In this document: piece after piece, positions 1-6,640 of the stretch
How the letters are laid out: every line of letters starts with the position of its first letter
Position numbering within the stretch: the first letter of the stretch is position 1
Source of the DNA: Anaerolineae bacterium
GTDB taxonomy: Bacteria > Chloroflexota > Anaerolineae > Anaerolineales > UBA11858
Reading direction: 5' to 3'
NCBI GenBank assembly: GCA_003694235.1
Contig: RFKO01000181.1
Coordinates: 1-10,560 of the forward strand
Length of the DNA: 10,560 nt
The notes under the pieces: generated by a model
Database searches by the model: none
Told to the model about the DNA's origin: nothing
What the model saw: the letters and a program-made list of their open reading frames with translations, nothing else
Program-made: the position numbers and the translations under genes

Positions 1-510
1 CGCATCACCGGTGATGCGCGCCGCTTCGGCGGGCGTCAGATCGCCGTTCGCCAGCAGCGATTGGAAGGTCTCCAGGCGAGCCTGCACGGCGAGCAGCTGG
101 CTTTGTTCCTGCTGGCTGCCCGCTGACCAGGTTTCCAGGAGAGGTTGAACTTGTGTGAACAGCCCGCTCAGACGCGTTTGCAGGGCTGCTTTGGTGTCCG
201 GTGATGCCTGCGCCAGCCAGCGGGCCGACTGCAGCACAGCTTCGTCGAAGGCAGAAAGAGCGTCTGCCTGATTGGCGGAGCCTGCCTGCTGTGCCAGATC
301 GGCGGCGCGGCGCTCTACCAGTTGAACATACCAGGAGGCCTTGTCGTTCGCCGTGGGGCGGAAAAGGGCCTGGTTTTCCACAAAGCGCTGGACGGGGTAC
401 AAGGCGTCGCCGGGGTGGAAAGGTGCCGCCTCGGCCAGCGCCACACCGCCCACTGTGGTCATCACGATGGCCACCACGGCGCTGAGGAAGAGAAGAAACA
501 GGTTTTTCAT
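1..510 (-). CDS. Secreted helix-rich protein, DUF5667-like (partial, runs off left edge)
   Basis: The minus-strand frame is open from an ATG at 510 to the window edge: 170 codons, no stop, so the C-terminus is missing. A strong GGAGG Shine-Dalgarno lies 5 nt upstream. Residues 1-28 form a signal peptide: a lysine near the start, a hydrophobic core, then ALAEA with probable cleavage around 26-29. The mature protein opens with FHPGDALYPVQRFVE, like the 'PGDxLYPxKR' opening of DUF5667-type proteins. After that it is rich in Ala, Gln, Glu and Leu with heptad-like spacing, which suggests a helical bundle or coiled coil. No catalytic motif or cysteine is seen in the visible part. It follows the multiheme cytochrome by 16 nt and is probably its operon partner. 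Its role is unknown; a periplasmic scaffold or accessory is a guess. The reading frame is firm; the family call is by motif memory only. Confidence 0.8.
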   Translation of the reverse strand, partial: MKNLFLLFLSAVVAIVMTTVGGVALAEAAPFHPGDALYPVQRFVENQALFRPTANDKASWYVQLVERRAADLAQQAGSANQADALSAFDEAVLQSARWLAQASPDTKAALQTRLSGLFTQVQPLLETWSAGSQQEQSQLLAVQARLETFQSLLANGDLTPAEAARITGDA

Positions 511-526
511 ACGTTACCTCCGCAAA

Positions 527-1996
527 TCAGGGAGTGTCTTGTGGTTGTACTTCACCGGCCGGGTGACATTGCACGCAGGCGGGGAGTTCCTGCGCCGAAA
601 TCCCCACCGCGGCGTGAGACCCGGCAATCGCCTGCGGTTGATGTTCATGGCACTCATAACAGGTGTATTCGGTGTAGGCGCCCAGATGGCAGGTTTCGCA
701 AGAAGAAGGCGCCTGCCGTCCATGGTCGAGCGGGAAAGGATGGATCTTCAACCGCGCGGGCACCCAGGCTGTATCGGTATGGCAATACTGGCATTTCAGG
801 CCAAACCAGCCGGCATGAATCGCCGGTTCCTGATGGCAGTTGACACAATCGGAAGTCATGCCCAGGAATTGCTGGTTGACGTGGCAGGTGGCGCAGTCCA
901 CGCCGGCATGTTTGCCGGTCAGAGGGAACACAGCGGCGTGATCGAAATCGCTGAAGCGGTCCACGCCGTCGTGACAGGCCAGGCAGTCGTTCCCGAACAA
1001 TGCCTGGTGCTCGCTCATAAAGGTTGCATCTCCCGCTGCGTGACATTGGATGCACGTGGTTTGCTCGAAATTGTTGACCGATTGCGGGTGACAGGTCAGG
1101 CAGGAAATCGCCCCGCCGTCGAAGTTTTGTGCATGGCGTTGCAGGCTGAAGCGCGTGGTCAGGGCGTGATCGAAAGCTCGACCGTTTACCACGGCGGGCT
1201 TCCAGGCAAGTGTGGTATGGCAAAGAGAACAGTTTGGATCGAACAGGCCGCGATGCACCTCGGGCTCCTCGTGGCAGGTCTGGCAGTCTCCGGAGAGGTT
1301 GGAGAAGTTCCCTTGCTGGTGGCAATCGGCGCAGCGGGCCTGAGCGTGCGCAGCCTCCAGAGGGAACTGTGTGGTGTTGTGGTCGAAGCGTGCCATGCTG
1401 TCCAGTCCGTCATGGCATGCCAGACAGTCGAGGCCGAAATCAAGCGTGTGTTGTTCCATAAAGTTCGCATTGGCCGAAGCATGACAGTCGCGGCAGACAT
1501 TTTCGATCAGCCCAAACTGCGCGCCCATTACGGTGATGTGGCAGGACGAGCAGGTCAGCGGAGCGCCCTGGTAATCCAGCGAGTGACGCAACAGCTGAAA
1601 GCGGGTGTTGGTGTGATCGAAAAGCGCCAGCGCGGGGGTGATCATGTTGAAATCCCGTCCGCGATGATCGGGATGACAACGCCGGCATTCCATACTGCTT
1701 TCGATCATGCCGTGCGTGCCGCTTTGCGTCTCCATTTGTTGTTTCACACTGGCGTGACACTCTAAACAGAGCGTGTCCTGGGTGGTGTCCAGCGGCTGAT
1801 GGCAGCGCCGACATTCAGCCTCAAAGTCGGCGTGAGAGGTAAAACCCTGCAACGCCACGTTTGGCTGCGTTTGTGCGCTGAGCTTGCCGGGGCTGAAGAC
1901 CAGCCCTCCCCGCACGGTCAGCCAGATGCCAATGGCCAGCAGTGACCCCAGGGTCATGATGATCGAAGCCGGAGAGAAATACGGTGAGCCTCTCAT
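527..1996 (-). CDS. Membrane-anchored 18-haem c-type cytochrome
   Basis: A 489-residue protein with 18 CXXCH haem-attachment motifs, at residues 62, 77, 104, 149, 168, 191, 222, 238, 256, 299, 315, 338, 368, 384, 402, 433, 446 and 474. Residues 10-28 are a hydrophobic segment with no clear cleavage site, so it is probably an N-terminal anchor with the haem domain outside the cytoplasm. Haems 4-9 and 10-15 recur at about 147-residue intervals with shared text such as CLACHDG, FDH and TRFSLQRH/TRFQLLRH. Haems 1-3 match 7-9 and 13-15, so the protein reads as three tandem six-haem units. It probably moves electrons across the cell envelope (inference); substrate and partner are unknown, and no Ccm maturation genes are in the window. 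The ATG at 1996 has only a weak Shine-Dalgarno, but a later start at Met14 would cut the anchor. The DUF5667-like gene follows 16 nt downstream. Confidence 0.93.
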   Translation of the reverse strand: MRGSPYFSPASIIMTLGSLLAIGIWLTVRGGLVFSPGKLSAQTQPNVALQGFTSHADFEAECRRCHQPLDTTQDTLCLECHASVKQQMETQSGTHGMIESSMECRRCHPDHRGRDFNMITPALALFDHTNTRFQLLRHSLDYQGAPLTCSSCHITVMGAQFGLIENVCRDCHASANANFMEQHTLDFGLDCLACHDGLDSMARFDHNTTQFPLEAAHAQARCADCHQQGNFSNLSGDCQTCHEEPEVHRGLFDPNCSLCHTTLAWKPAVVNGRAFDHALTTRFSLQRHAQNFDGGAISCLTCHPQSVNNFEQTTCIQCHAAGDATFMSEHQALFGNDCLACHDGVDRFSDFDHAAVFPLTGKHAGVDCATCHVNQQFLGMTSDCVNCHQEPAIHAGWFGLKCQYCHTDTAWVPARLKIHPFPLDHGRQAPSSCETCHLGAYTEYTCYECHEHQPQAIAGSHAAVGISAQELPACVQCHPAGEVQPQDTP

Positions 1997-2203
1997 TTGG
2001 TTCTAAGTTTAGCGAGTGTATTCTGAGTTGTGGTTAAAATACCGGCCCGCGGAATTAAGTGTCGGTTAACACCTGCCGATTTCCGGTATACTTAGGCTAC
2101 ATCTGGTTAGCGGCGAGTGAATTCGCGGCGATTTCTGCGAAGCTCACTGTGCCCCCTTGCTTTGAGGAGGATGTACTTTGCCAGATTACGCCTGGAGGAG
2201 GCC
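1997..2203. promoter_or_regulatory. Divergent intergenic region between cytochrome and two-component genes
   Basis: These 207 nt separate the minus-strand cytochrome from the plus-strand response regulator and must hold promoters for both. It contains an imperfect dyad, GTGT-cggtta-ACAC (2059-2072), within a short AT-richer patch, which could be a regulator site. Facing the cytochrome I see only poor -10 candidates (TACACT or TAAACT in minus-strand sense) and no matching -35, so that promoter is not resolved. No RNA gene or convincing small ORF is seen. Confidence 0.5.
2066..2092 (+). promoter_or_regulatory. Candidate sigma-70-type promoter for the two-component operon
   Basis: TTAACA (2066-2071, 5 of 6 to the -35 consensus) is followed by a 15-nt spacer and TATACT (2087-2092, 5 of 6 to the -10). 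The spacer is shorter than the usual 16-18 nt, which lowers confidence. Transcription would begin near 2099, leaving a leader of about 105 nt before the regulator start at 2204. The -35 overlaps the GTGT/ACAC dyad, so a bound regulator could act here. Confidence 0.35.
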
Positions 2204-2902
2204 ATGACGCGCATACTGATTGTTGACGATGATCCAATGATCTCCGATTCGCTGAGCTATCTGTTGCAAAGCGAAGGTTTTGATGTGGAGACGGCGGCCA
2301 CAGGATCAGAGGCCGTTCAGGCAGTGGAGCGCGCCGCCTTTGATCTGGTGATCCTGGATATTATGTTGCCGGACATCAGCGGCATGGATGTCTGCCGGCA
2401 TATTCGCAGCACCAGCACCGTGCCTGTGATCATGCTTACCGCCCGAGACGGTGAAATGGATCGGGTGATGGGCTTAGAGCTGGGCGCTGATGATTACCTG
2501 GCCAAACCCTTTGCCTCGCGCGAGTTGCTGGCGCGCGTGCGCGCCGTGCTGCGGCGGGTCGATCTGGACCGTAAAGGTTCGCTTGCCAACGTTTACACCG
2601 TCGGTGATGTACGGCTCGATGTTCAGGCGCGGCGAGTGTTCAAAGGCGACCGCGAAATTGATCTTTCGGCGCGTGAATTTGATTTGCTGACCGTATTGAT
2701 GAAAAACGCCGGCGTTGCCATCAGCCGGGATAAATTGATTGACCTGGTATGGGGAAACAACTGGATTGGTGATTTGCGCACGCTCAATGTGCATATCCGC
2801 TGGCTGCGCCTGAAGCTGGAGGATGACCCGGCCAGCCCTAAGTTGATCCAGACCGTGCGCGGCTACGGTTATCGTATGGCCGCTCCCGAGGAGTTTGAAT
2901 GA
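2204..2902 (+). CDS. OmpR/PhoB-family response regulator
   Basis: A 232-residue two-domain DNA-binding regulator. The receiver domain (about 3-115) shows acidic pocket residues D8/D9, phospho-acceptor D52 in LVILDIMLP, the switch threonine T79 in MLTARD, and K101 in AKPF. The winged-helix effector domain (about 130-228) ends with the typical QTVRGYGYRM. Length and layout are standard for the family. I chose the ATG at 2204 because it is preceded by GGAGGAGG and gives the normal opening MTRILIVDDD; the frame stays open upstream to an ATG at 2117, and another ATG at 2171 also has a purine-rich stretch before it, but these would add non-homologous residues. It overlaps the kinase gene by 4 nt, so the two form a cognate pair. 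Target genes are unknown; the divergent cytochrome operon is the nearest candidate. Confidence 0.95.
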   Translation: MTRILIVDDDPMISDSLSYLLQSEGFDVETAATGSEAVQAVERAAFDLVILDIMLPDISGMDVCRHIRSTSTVPVIMLTARDGEMDRVMGLELGADDYLAKPFASRELLARVRAVLRRVDLDRKGSLANVYTVGDVRLDVQARRVFKGDREIDLSAREFDLLTVLMKNAGVAISRDKLIDLVWGNNWIGDLRTLNVHIRWLRLKLEDDPASPKLIQTVRGYGYRMAAPEEFE

Positions 2903-4341
2903 TTTTCGCAACGGTCAACCGGCGTCTCATCCTTTCGCATTTGGGGGTGGCCTTGCTGGTGGCACTTTCCCTGTACACGGTGGCCAGCCGCGCGAATCTG
3001 AGCGCTGCCGAGGAGCAGGGTCACAACCGCCTGGAAGACCTGGGTTTCACCGCCAGCAATGTGCTGGAAGATGTGCTGCACAAATACGAAGAGGGGGAGG
3101 TCGCGCTGAGCAGCGTCAACGCCACCCTGGCGCACTGGCTTTCGGACGAGCCAGATTTGCATTACACGCTGTTTTTGCCGGATGGCGTCCCCATCGCAGA
3201 CAATCGGCTTAGCAGCCCTTCAACTGCCACGTCGCTGACCGCGCCGGAGGTTCAACTGGCCCTTGAGAGTGACCGCGGGGAAGGCGACGTCGTTCGTGAG
3301 AGTGAGGCGGGAGGGTTGTATCTTTATGTGGCGGTGCGGGTGGAGCATGAGGACCATGTCATGGGTATTTTGCGCCTGGGCCTTCCCTATGATCTGGTTC
3401 TCGCGCCTGCCCGGCGCGCCAATCGGATGTTGCTGGTTTTCCTCGGCGGCCTGCTTTTGCTGGTTGGCGTGGGGGGCGCCTTGCTGGCGCGCTCGCTCAC
3501 CCGACCGATCCGCAGCCTGACGCACAGCGCCGAGCAGATTGCCTCCGGCGACCTGAGCGCTCGCGCCACACCCTCCGGGCCGCCGGAGTTGCGCAGGCTG
3601 GCCATCACGTTCAACCGCATGGCCGATCGGCTGGAGGAGCATGTGAACAATTTGCAGGATTTCGTAGCCAACGCCAGCCACGAGTTACGCACGCCTTTAA
3701 CCACGATCAAACTGCGCGTCGAGGCTTTGTTGAAAGGGGCGTGGAACGAGCCGGCGATCGCTCAACGCTTTCTGCATGATGTCGATCACGAGATCGATCG
3801 CCTGACGTTTATGGTCAATGAATTGCTCGACCTCTCGCGCATCGAGGCCGGGGCGGGGCAGGGTGATTACGCGCCGGTCAATCTGGGCGTGATTGTGGAA
3901 GAGACGTGCGAGATGTTCCGCGTGCGGGCGCAGAAGCACGGTGTTGCGCTGGCGCACCACGTGGACAAAGACCTTCCCCCTGTGCTGGGGAATGAGGAGC
4001 AGCTACGTCGCGTGCTGGATAACCTGATTTCCAACGCGCTCAATCACACACCTGCCGGCGGTGAGGTGCACCTGTTTGTAGAGGCTTCCGAGGAGCCCGG
4101 ACAGCTCCAAATCCGTGTCAGCGATACCGGGCGGGGCATCGAGGCGCGTCACCTGCCGCATATTTTCAAGCGGTTCTATCGGGTGGAGCAGACCCGGCCG
4201 CTGGATGGACGCCCCGGCGGTACCGGTCTGGGCCTGGCCATCGTGCGTACGATTGTTGAGGCGCACAACGGCAAAATCCGCGTCCACAGTGAGGTGGGAA
4301 AGGGAACGACCTTTATCATTGACCTGCCCCTTACGCCCTGA
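2899..4341 (+). CDS. Membrane sensor histidine kinase (PhoR-like architecture)
   Basis: A 480-residue sensor kinase. Order of parts: TM1 (about 9-28), an extracytoplasmic sensor of about 145 residues (29-173), TM2 (about 176-197), HAMP (about 198-250), HisKA with phospho-acceptor H261 in ASHELRTPL, then the HATPase domain with N box DNLISNALNH (374-383), G1 DTGRGI (409-414), an F box around FKRFYR, and G2 GGTGLGLAIV (440-449). All catalytic motifs are intact. The sensor segment, with LFLPDGVPIADNR and a late YLYVAVRV/ILRLGLP pair, resembles the PAS/PDC-like fold of PhoR-type kinases, but the ligand cannot be read from sequence. The ATG at 2899 overlaps the regulator's TGA (ATGA) and has GAGGAG 5 nt upstream, so translation is probably coupled. 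No phosphate-uptake genes are nearby, so a PhoR name would be unsafe. Confidence 0.95.
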   Translation: MIFATVNRRLILSHLGVALLVALSLYTVASRANLSAAEEQGHNRLEDLGFTASNVLEDVLHKYEEGEVALSSVNATLAHWLSDEPDLHYTLFLPDGVPIADNRLSSPSTATSLTAPEVQLALESDRGEGDVVRESEAGGLYLYVAVRVEHEDHVMGILRLGLPYDLVLAPARRANRMLLVFLGGLLLLVGVGGALLARSLTRPIRSLTHSAEQIASGDLSARATPSGPPELRRLAITFNRMADRLEEHVNNLQDFVANASHELRTPLTTIKLRVEALLKGAWNEPAIAQRFLHDVDHEIDRLTFMVNELLDLSRIEAGAGQGDYAPVNLGVIVEETCEMFRVRAQKHGVALAHHVDKDLPPVLGNEEQLRRVLDNLISNALNHTPAGGEVHLFVEASEEPGQLQIRVSDTGRGIEARHLPHIFKRFYRVEQTRPLDGRPGGTGLGLAIVRTIVEAHNGKIRVHSEVGKGTTFIIDLPLTP

Positions 4342-4360
4342 GGGGAATCACGCAGTTGAA

Positions 4361-4418
4361 CCACGGCGACACGGAGTTCGCCGAGTCAGGCTGACGATTT
4401 CACGGAGTTTCTCCGTGG
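4361..4418. repeat. CACGGAG-type palindromic intergenic element
   Basis: In the gap between the convergent kinase and glycosidase genes the sequence contains CCACGG and ACACGGAG (4361-4376), then a perfect 7-bp hairpin, CACGGAG-TTT-CTCCGTG (4401-4417), ending in CCGTGG, which is the inverse of the opening CCACGG. No T-run follows, so it is not a standard intrinsic terminator on either strand. It resembles the short 'ACCACGGAGACACGGAG' repeats I recall from intergenic regions of several bacterial phyla, in a decayed form. It could still help end transcription of the two-component operon. Confidence 0.5.
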
Positions 4419-4454
4419 CTGAAGTGCGTAAGCGCGCAAGGCGCAGTCTTGCGT

Positions 4455-4475
4455 GGACAGGCCGAAGGGCTGTCC
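4455..4475. terminator. Hairpin at the end of the glycosidase gene, possible terminator
   Basis: GGACAG (4455-4460) and CTGTCC (4470-4475) form a 6-bp stem, extended by two more GC pairs past a mismatch, with a three-base loop. It lies just beyond and touching the stop codon (4475-4477) of the minus-strand gene. There is no T-tract on either strand, so it is at best a weak or Rho-assisted end point for the convergent genes. Confidence 0.3.
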
Positions 4476-6325
4476 TACCTGGGACGTCGGACGCGGGTAA
4501 AGTGATAGTAGATGCGGCCGCGGCTCAAACCGATTGTATCTTCCCCTTCGAGGAGCACTTGCCGCGACTGGGTGGGCAGTGGGCGCGCCCGCACCCCCAG
4601 ATGATTTGAGACCGCGCGCTCCTGACCGTCGCTGGGCATGTTCAGCACGCGGGCCGCGCCGAATGCCTGTACGGCCATGGTGGATGAGCCGCCGCCATCC
4701 AGCGAAATGGCATCGCGCGCTCCCAGCGCAGCCATGCGGATGGCCAGTTCCCGTAGAGAGAGCGCCAGTCGCAGGGCCAGCGGCAGTCCCTCGGCCACCA
4801 CCAGCAAGAGGTGCCCCTCTTTGGTCACCCCCAGAGCAGTGCGCCCGGCATACTCGTAGCAGTAATCCGGCTGACGGCATTCCAGCAGTTTGGGATTCAC
4901 TTTGCCGCCGCGCACCAGCGTGTGCGAACCGGAAATCGCGTTCCAGATTTGCTGTGGCGGCGGGCCGCCGAATTGCACTCGATTATCCTGTGACATGTAA
5001 ACCGTTGGTTCGGCCGATAGAGGGGAGTACATGTCGCCCTGCGAGACGGCCAGACCTTTGGGATCGTCATGCGCCGTCCATTCGTCGCCGTTCACTGCCA
5101 GTTGCAGGCCATAGCGTTCCAGGAAGGCGGAGGTGGTGCTTCCCAGACCTTCACGCGGGGTCACCACCAGTTCTATGCCGGGGGCCGTCAGGTCTACGCG
5201 GGCGATGTGCAGGATGTGAGGGCGAGGCGTTTCCACCTCAAGGCGGCGATAGTACACGCCCTGGAACAGCGGCGCATAGCCTTGTTGCAAGAGCGCCGGG
5301 TCAACCGGTGAAGGCGCGGCCGGCGGTTTGGCCGGGGAAAGCACCTGCCAGTTCAGGTAGCGCACGCCGGCCGTGCCCCGATACGCTATCGTGGCGAACT
5401 CCGCCTGAGGAGAGAGCGCCTCGAACAGACTGGCGTACCACCGTCCGATGGCGGCGCGGCCGGCAATGGTGCGCTGTGGTGTCACATGCACGGCGTTCTC
5501 GGCGTAAACGCCCTGCACTGCGGCCAGGTCGCGGCGGTTGAGGGCCTCGAACAGGCGTTGCAACAGCGGCTCGCCGATGATGGCCGAGCGCCAATCGAAT
5601 TCTGCAATCGTCTGCCACAGAGCGGCGTGGTCGGGGCGCCCGGCCACGTCCCAGTGCCAGAAGTTGACCGCGCTCACGCCCAGATTCTGCGCCGCGTGCA
5701 GGAACTCCAGCACCTCCTGGGCGGTCGGCTGCCAGTTGCCCAGCGGGTAGGCCGGTCCTACGGGGATGATCGGCCGTTTGGGGCGCAGGGCGGAAAATTC
5801 GTTGAAGCTGCGCTCCAGTTGCGTGCGCGGGTTGTGCGCCCCGGCCCAGAACACTTTGGGCATGTTGTAATCGCAATACGAGAGGAAAACCTGCCAGGGC
5901 AGCGTCGGGTGATAGGATGGGAAACGGTAGGAACTGAAAGCCAGCGGCAGATCGGGAAAAGCCGAGCGCAGTTCGTTGAGGTAGATGCCGGCCGCGGTCT
6001 CGCGGCCGGGTTGTTTGTAATCCTCTTCGGCGCAGATCACCAGGCCATCCAGCGGAACAGCCTTCAACTGGGCGATCGCCTGACGGGCCTCTTCCAGCGG
6101 CTGGTAACCGGTGACGAATTGCCAGCCCCACACGGTGATACCCTGGTCGTGCAGCGCCCGTACCGCGGGGGCGAGCAGGCCGCGGTTGCGGGGATCGCCT
6201 TCCGCGGCTATTTGAATGATCACGTGACTGAGGCGCGCGCGGCTGGCGCGCAGGGCGATGGCCTGTGGCTCGCCGCGTTCACACAAATCCAGCCTGGAGA
6301 TGAAAAAGCCTTTTCCCGAAAGCAA
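4475..6325 (-). CDS. Three-domain protein: barrel hydrolase-like, NTF2-like, phosphodiester glycosidase (NAGPA)
   Basis: A 616-residue protein from the TTG at 6325; the frame stays open to 6355, but only 6325 has a well-placed GAGGAGG (7 nt away), and no ATG is available. Residues 5-245 alternate strands and helices like a TIM-barrel glycoside-hydrolase fold (HVIIQIA, GITVWGWQFVTG, LDGLVICAEEDY, SAVNFWHWDVAG), with acidic residues at strand ends. Residues about 253-330 resemble a SnoaL/NTF2-like segment (LFEALNRRDLAAVQGVYAEN). Residues about 355-582 carry phosphodiester-glycosidase (NAGPA/DUF2233) hallmarks: NGDEW (412), GRTALGVT (494), LDGGGSSTM (542) and SNHLGVRA (573). It may cleave or edit a sugar phosphodiester or cell-envelope glycan; the substrate is unknown. 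No signal peptide or TM segment is visible, which is odd for this family. It is monocistronic or follows the tRNA. Confidence 0.88.
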   Translation of the reverse strand: MLSGKGFFISRLDLCERGEPQAIALRASRARLSHVIIQIAAEGDPRNRGLLAPAVRALHDQGITVWGWQFVTGYQPLEEARQAIAQLKAVPLDGLVICAEEDYKQPGRETAAGIYLNELRSAFPDLPLAFSSYRFPSYHPTLPWQVFLSYCDYNMPKVFWAGAHNPRTQLERSFNEFSALRPKRPIIPVGPAYPLGNWQPTAQEVLEFLHAAQNLGVSAVNFWHWDVAGRPDHAALWQTIAEFDWRSAIIGEPLLQRLFEALNRRDLAAVQGVYAENAVHVTPQRTIAGRAAIGRWYASLFEALSPQAEFATIAYRGTAGVRYLNWQVLSPAKPPAAPSPVDPALLQQGYAPLFQGVYYRRLEVETPRPHILHIARVDLTAPGIELVVTPREGLGSTTSAFLERYGLQLAVNGDEWTAHDDPKGLAVSQGDMYSPLSAEPTVYMSQDNRVQFGGPPPQQIWNAISGSHTLVRGGKVNPKLLECRQPDYCYEYAGRTALGVTKEGHLLLVVAEGLPLALRLALSLRELAIRMAALGARDAISLDGGGSSTMAVQAFGAARVLNMPSDGQERAVSNHLGVRARPLPTQSRQVLLEGEDTIGLSRGRIYYHFTRVRRPR

Positions 6326-6332
6326 TTTTGAA

Positions 6333-6339
6333 CCTCCTC
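6333..6339 (-). promoter_or_regulatory. Shine-Dalgarno that fixes the TTG start
   Basis: On the minus strand GAGGAGG lies 7 nt before the TTG at 6325. It would sit inside the reading frame if translation began at the upstream TTG at 6355, so the internal TTG is the better start. This shortens the protein by ten Gly/Arg-rich residues that look non-coding. Confidence 0.75.
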
Positions 6340-6374
6340 GCCCCCCGGTGTGCAAGAGTCGTTCCAGAAGAAGA

Positions 6375-6448
6375 TACCCCGGGTGGGAGTCGAACCCACA
6401 ACCTAGGCTTTAGGAGAGCCTTGCTCTATCCTTTTGAGCTACCGGGGT
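6375..6448 (-). tRNA. tRNA-Arg, anticodon CCU
   Basis: A full cloverleaf folds on the minus strand over 74 nt. The acceptor stem ACCCCGG pairs with CCGGGGT (7 bp), then TA, D stem GCTC/GAGC with a 9-nt loop holding GG, anticodon stem AGGCT/AGCCT with loop CTCCTAA, a 5-nt variable region, and T stem GTGGG/CCCAC with loop TTCGACT. The anticodon CCT reads AGG, hence arginine. The discriminator base is A, and no CCA is encoded: the next bases are TCTTCT, so the tail must be added enzymatically. It has its own promoter upstream, and the glycosidase fusion gene starts 49 nt downstream with no terminator between. Confidence 0.96.
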
Positions 6449-6461
6449 ATCTGCGTGGCAA

Positions 6462-6490
6462 ATTATAGCATCGCGTCGATGACAAAACAA
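6462..6490 (-). promoter_or_regulatory. Promoter of the tRNA-Arg gene
   Basis: On the minus strand a perfect TATAAT (6467-6462) sits 17 nt after TTGTTT (6490-6485, 3 of 6 to the -35 consensus). Predicted transcription starts about 7 nt before the mature tRNA 5' end. Placement and the perfect -10 make this a convincing tRNA promoter. Confidence 0.75.
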
Positions 6491-6500
6491 GCATAAACAC

Positions 6501-6536
6501 AAGGCGTTCGACTTCGAAAGAGAAGCCGAACGCCTT
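6501..6536 (-). terminator. Hairpin terminator of the sdhCDAB operon
   Basis: AAGGCGTTCG (6501-6510) pairs perfectly with CGAACGCCTT (6527-6536): 10 bp, extended past one mismatch by CTTC/GAAG, closing a 6-nt loop. On the minus strand it is followed by T-rich sequence (GTGTTTATGCTTGTTTT). It lies 104 nt beyond the sdhB stop. The T tract is interrupted, so termination may be partial. The downstream T-rich part overlaps the -35 of the tRNA promoter. Confidence 0.6.
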
Positions 6537-6640
6537 ACGCTTCTTTCATCGACCGCGGTCGGCTGACGGCGGTCCTGATTCACACAAGTGTTACGCTCGC
6601 CTGCTTTACGCTCTCTAAAGCGGGCCGGGCAACACCTTCT
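6537..6640 (-). other. sdhB 3' untranslated region with minor dyads
   Basis: This stretch between the sdhB stop and the terminator holds a 12-bp perfect palindrome, CGACCGCGGTCG (6550-6561), and a small hairpin, GCTTTA-7 nt-TAAAGC (6603-6621). Neither is followed by a T-run. No ORF or RNA gene is evident. Confidence 0.35.

Noticed and set aside
341..1765. A 474-codon open frame on the plus strand opposite the cytochrome
   Set aside because: The CXXCH pattern on the minus strand proves that strand; the antisense product has no recognisable motif or ribosome-binding site.
527..1996. Tandem DNA repeat or CRISPR-like array suggested by the recurring haem motifs
   Set aside because: The recurrence is at protein level with variable spacing; the DNA repeats are not near identical and the frame is intact.
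2117..2203. Upstream extension of the response regulator to ATG 2117 or 2171
   Set aside because: Family members start at the ILIVDDD strand; the ATG at 2204 has the best-placed Shine-Dalgarno, and the extra residues look non-coding.
5486..6331. A 281-codon plus-strand open frame opposite the glycosidase fusion
   Set aside because: Antisense to a frame with clear NAGPA motifs and a good ribosome-binding site; the translation resembles no protein.
6326..6355. Start of the glycosidase fusion at the upstream TTG 6355
   Set aside because: It would place the GAGGAGG ribosome-binding site inside the coding region and add a Gly/Arg-rich stretch with no Shine-Dalgarno of its own.
6375..6448. tRNA gene as an integration site for a mobile element
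   Set aside because: No integrase, no repeated tRNA 3' fragment and no change in gene type is seen on either side.
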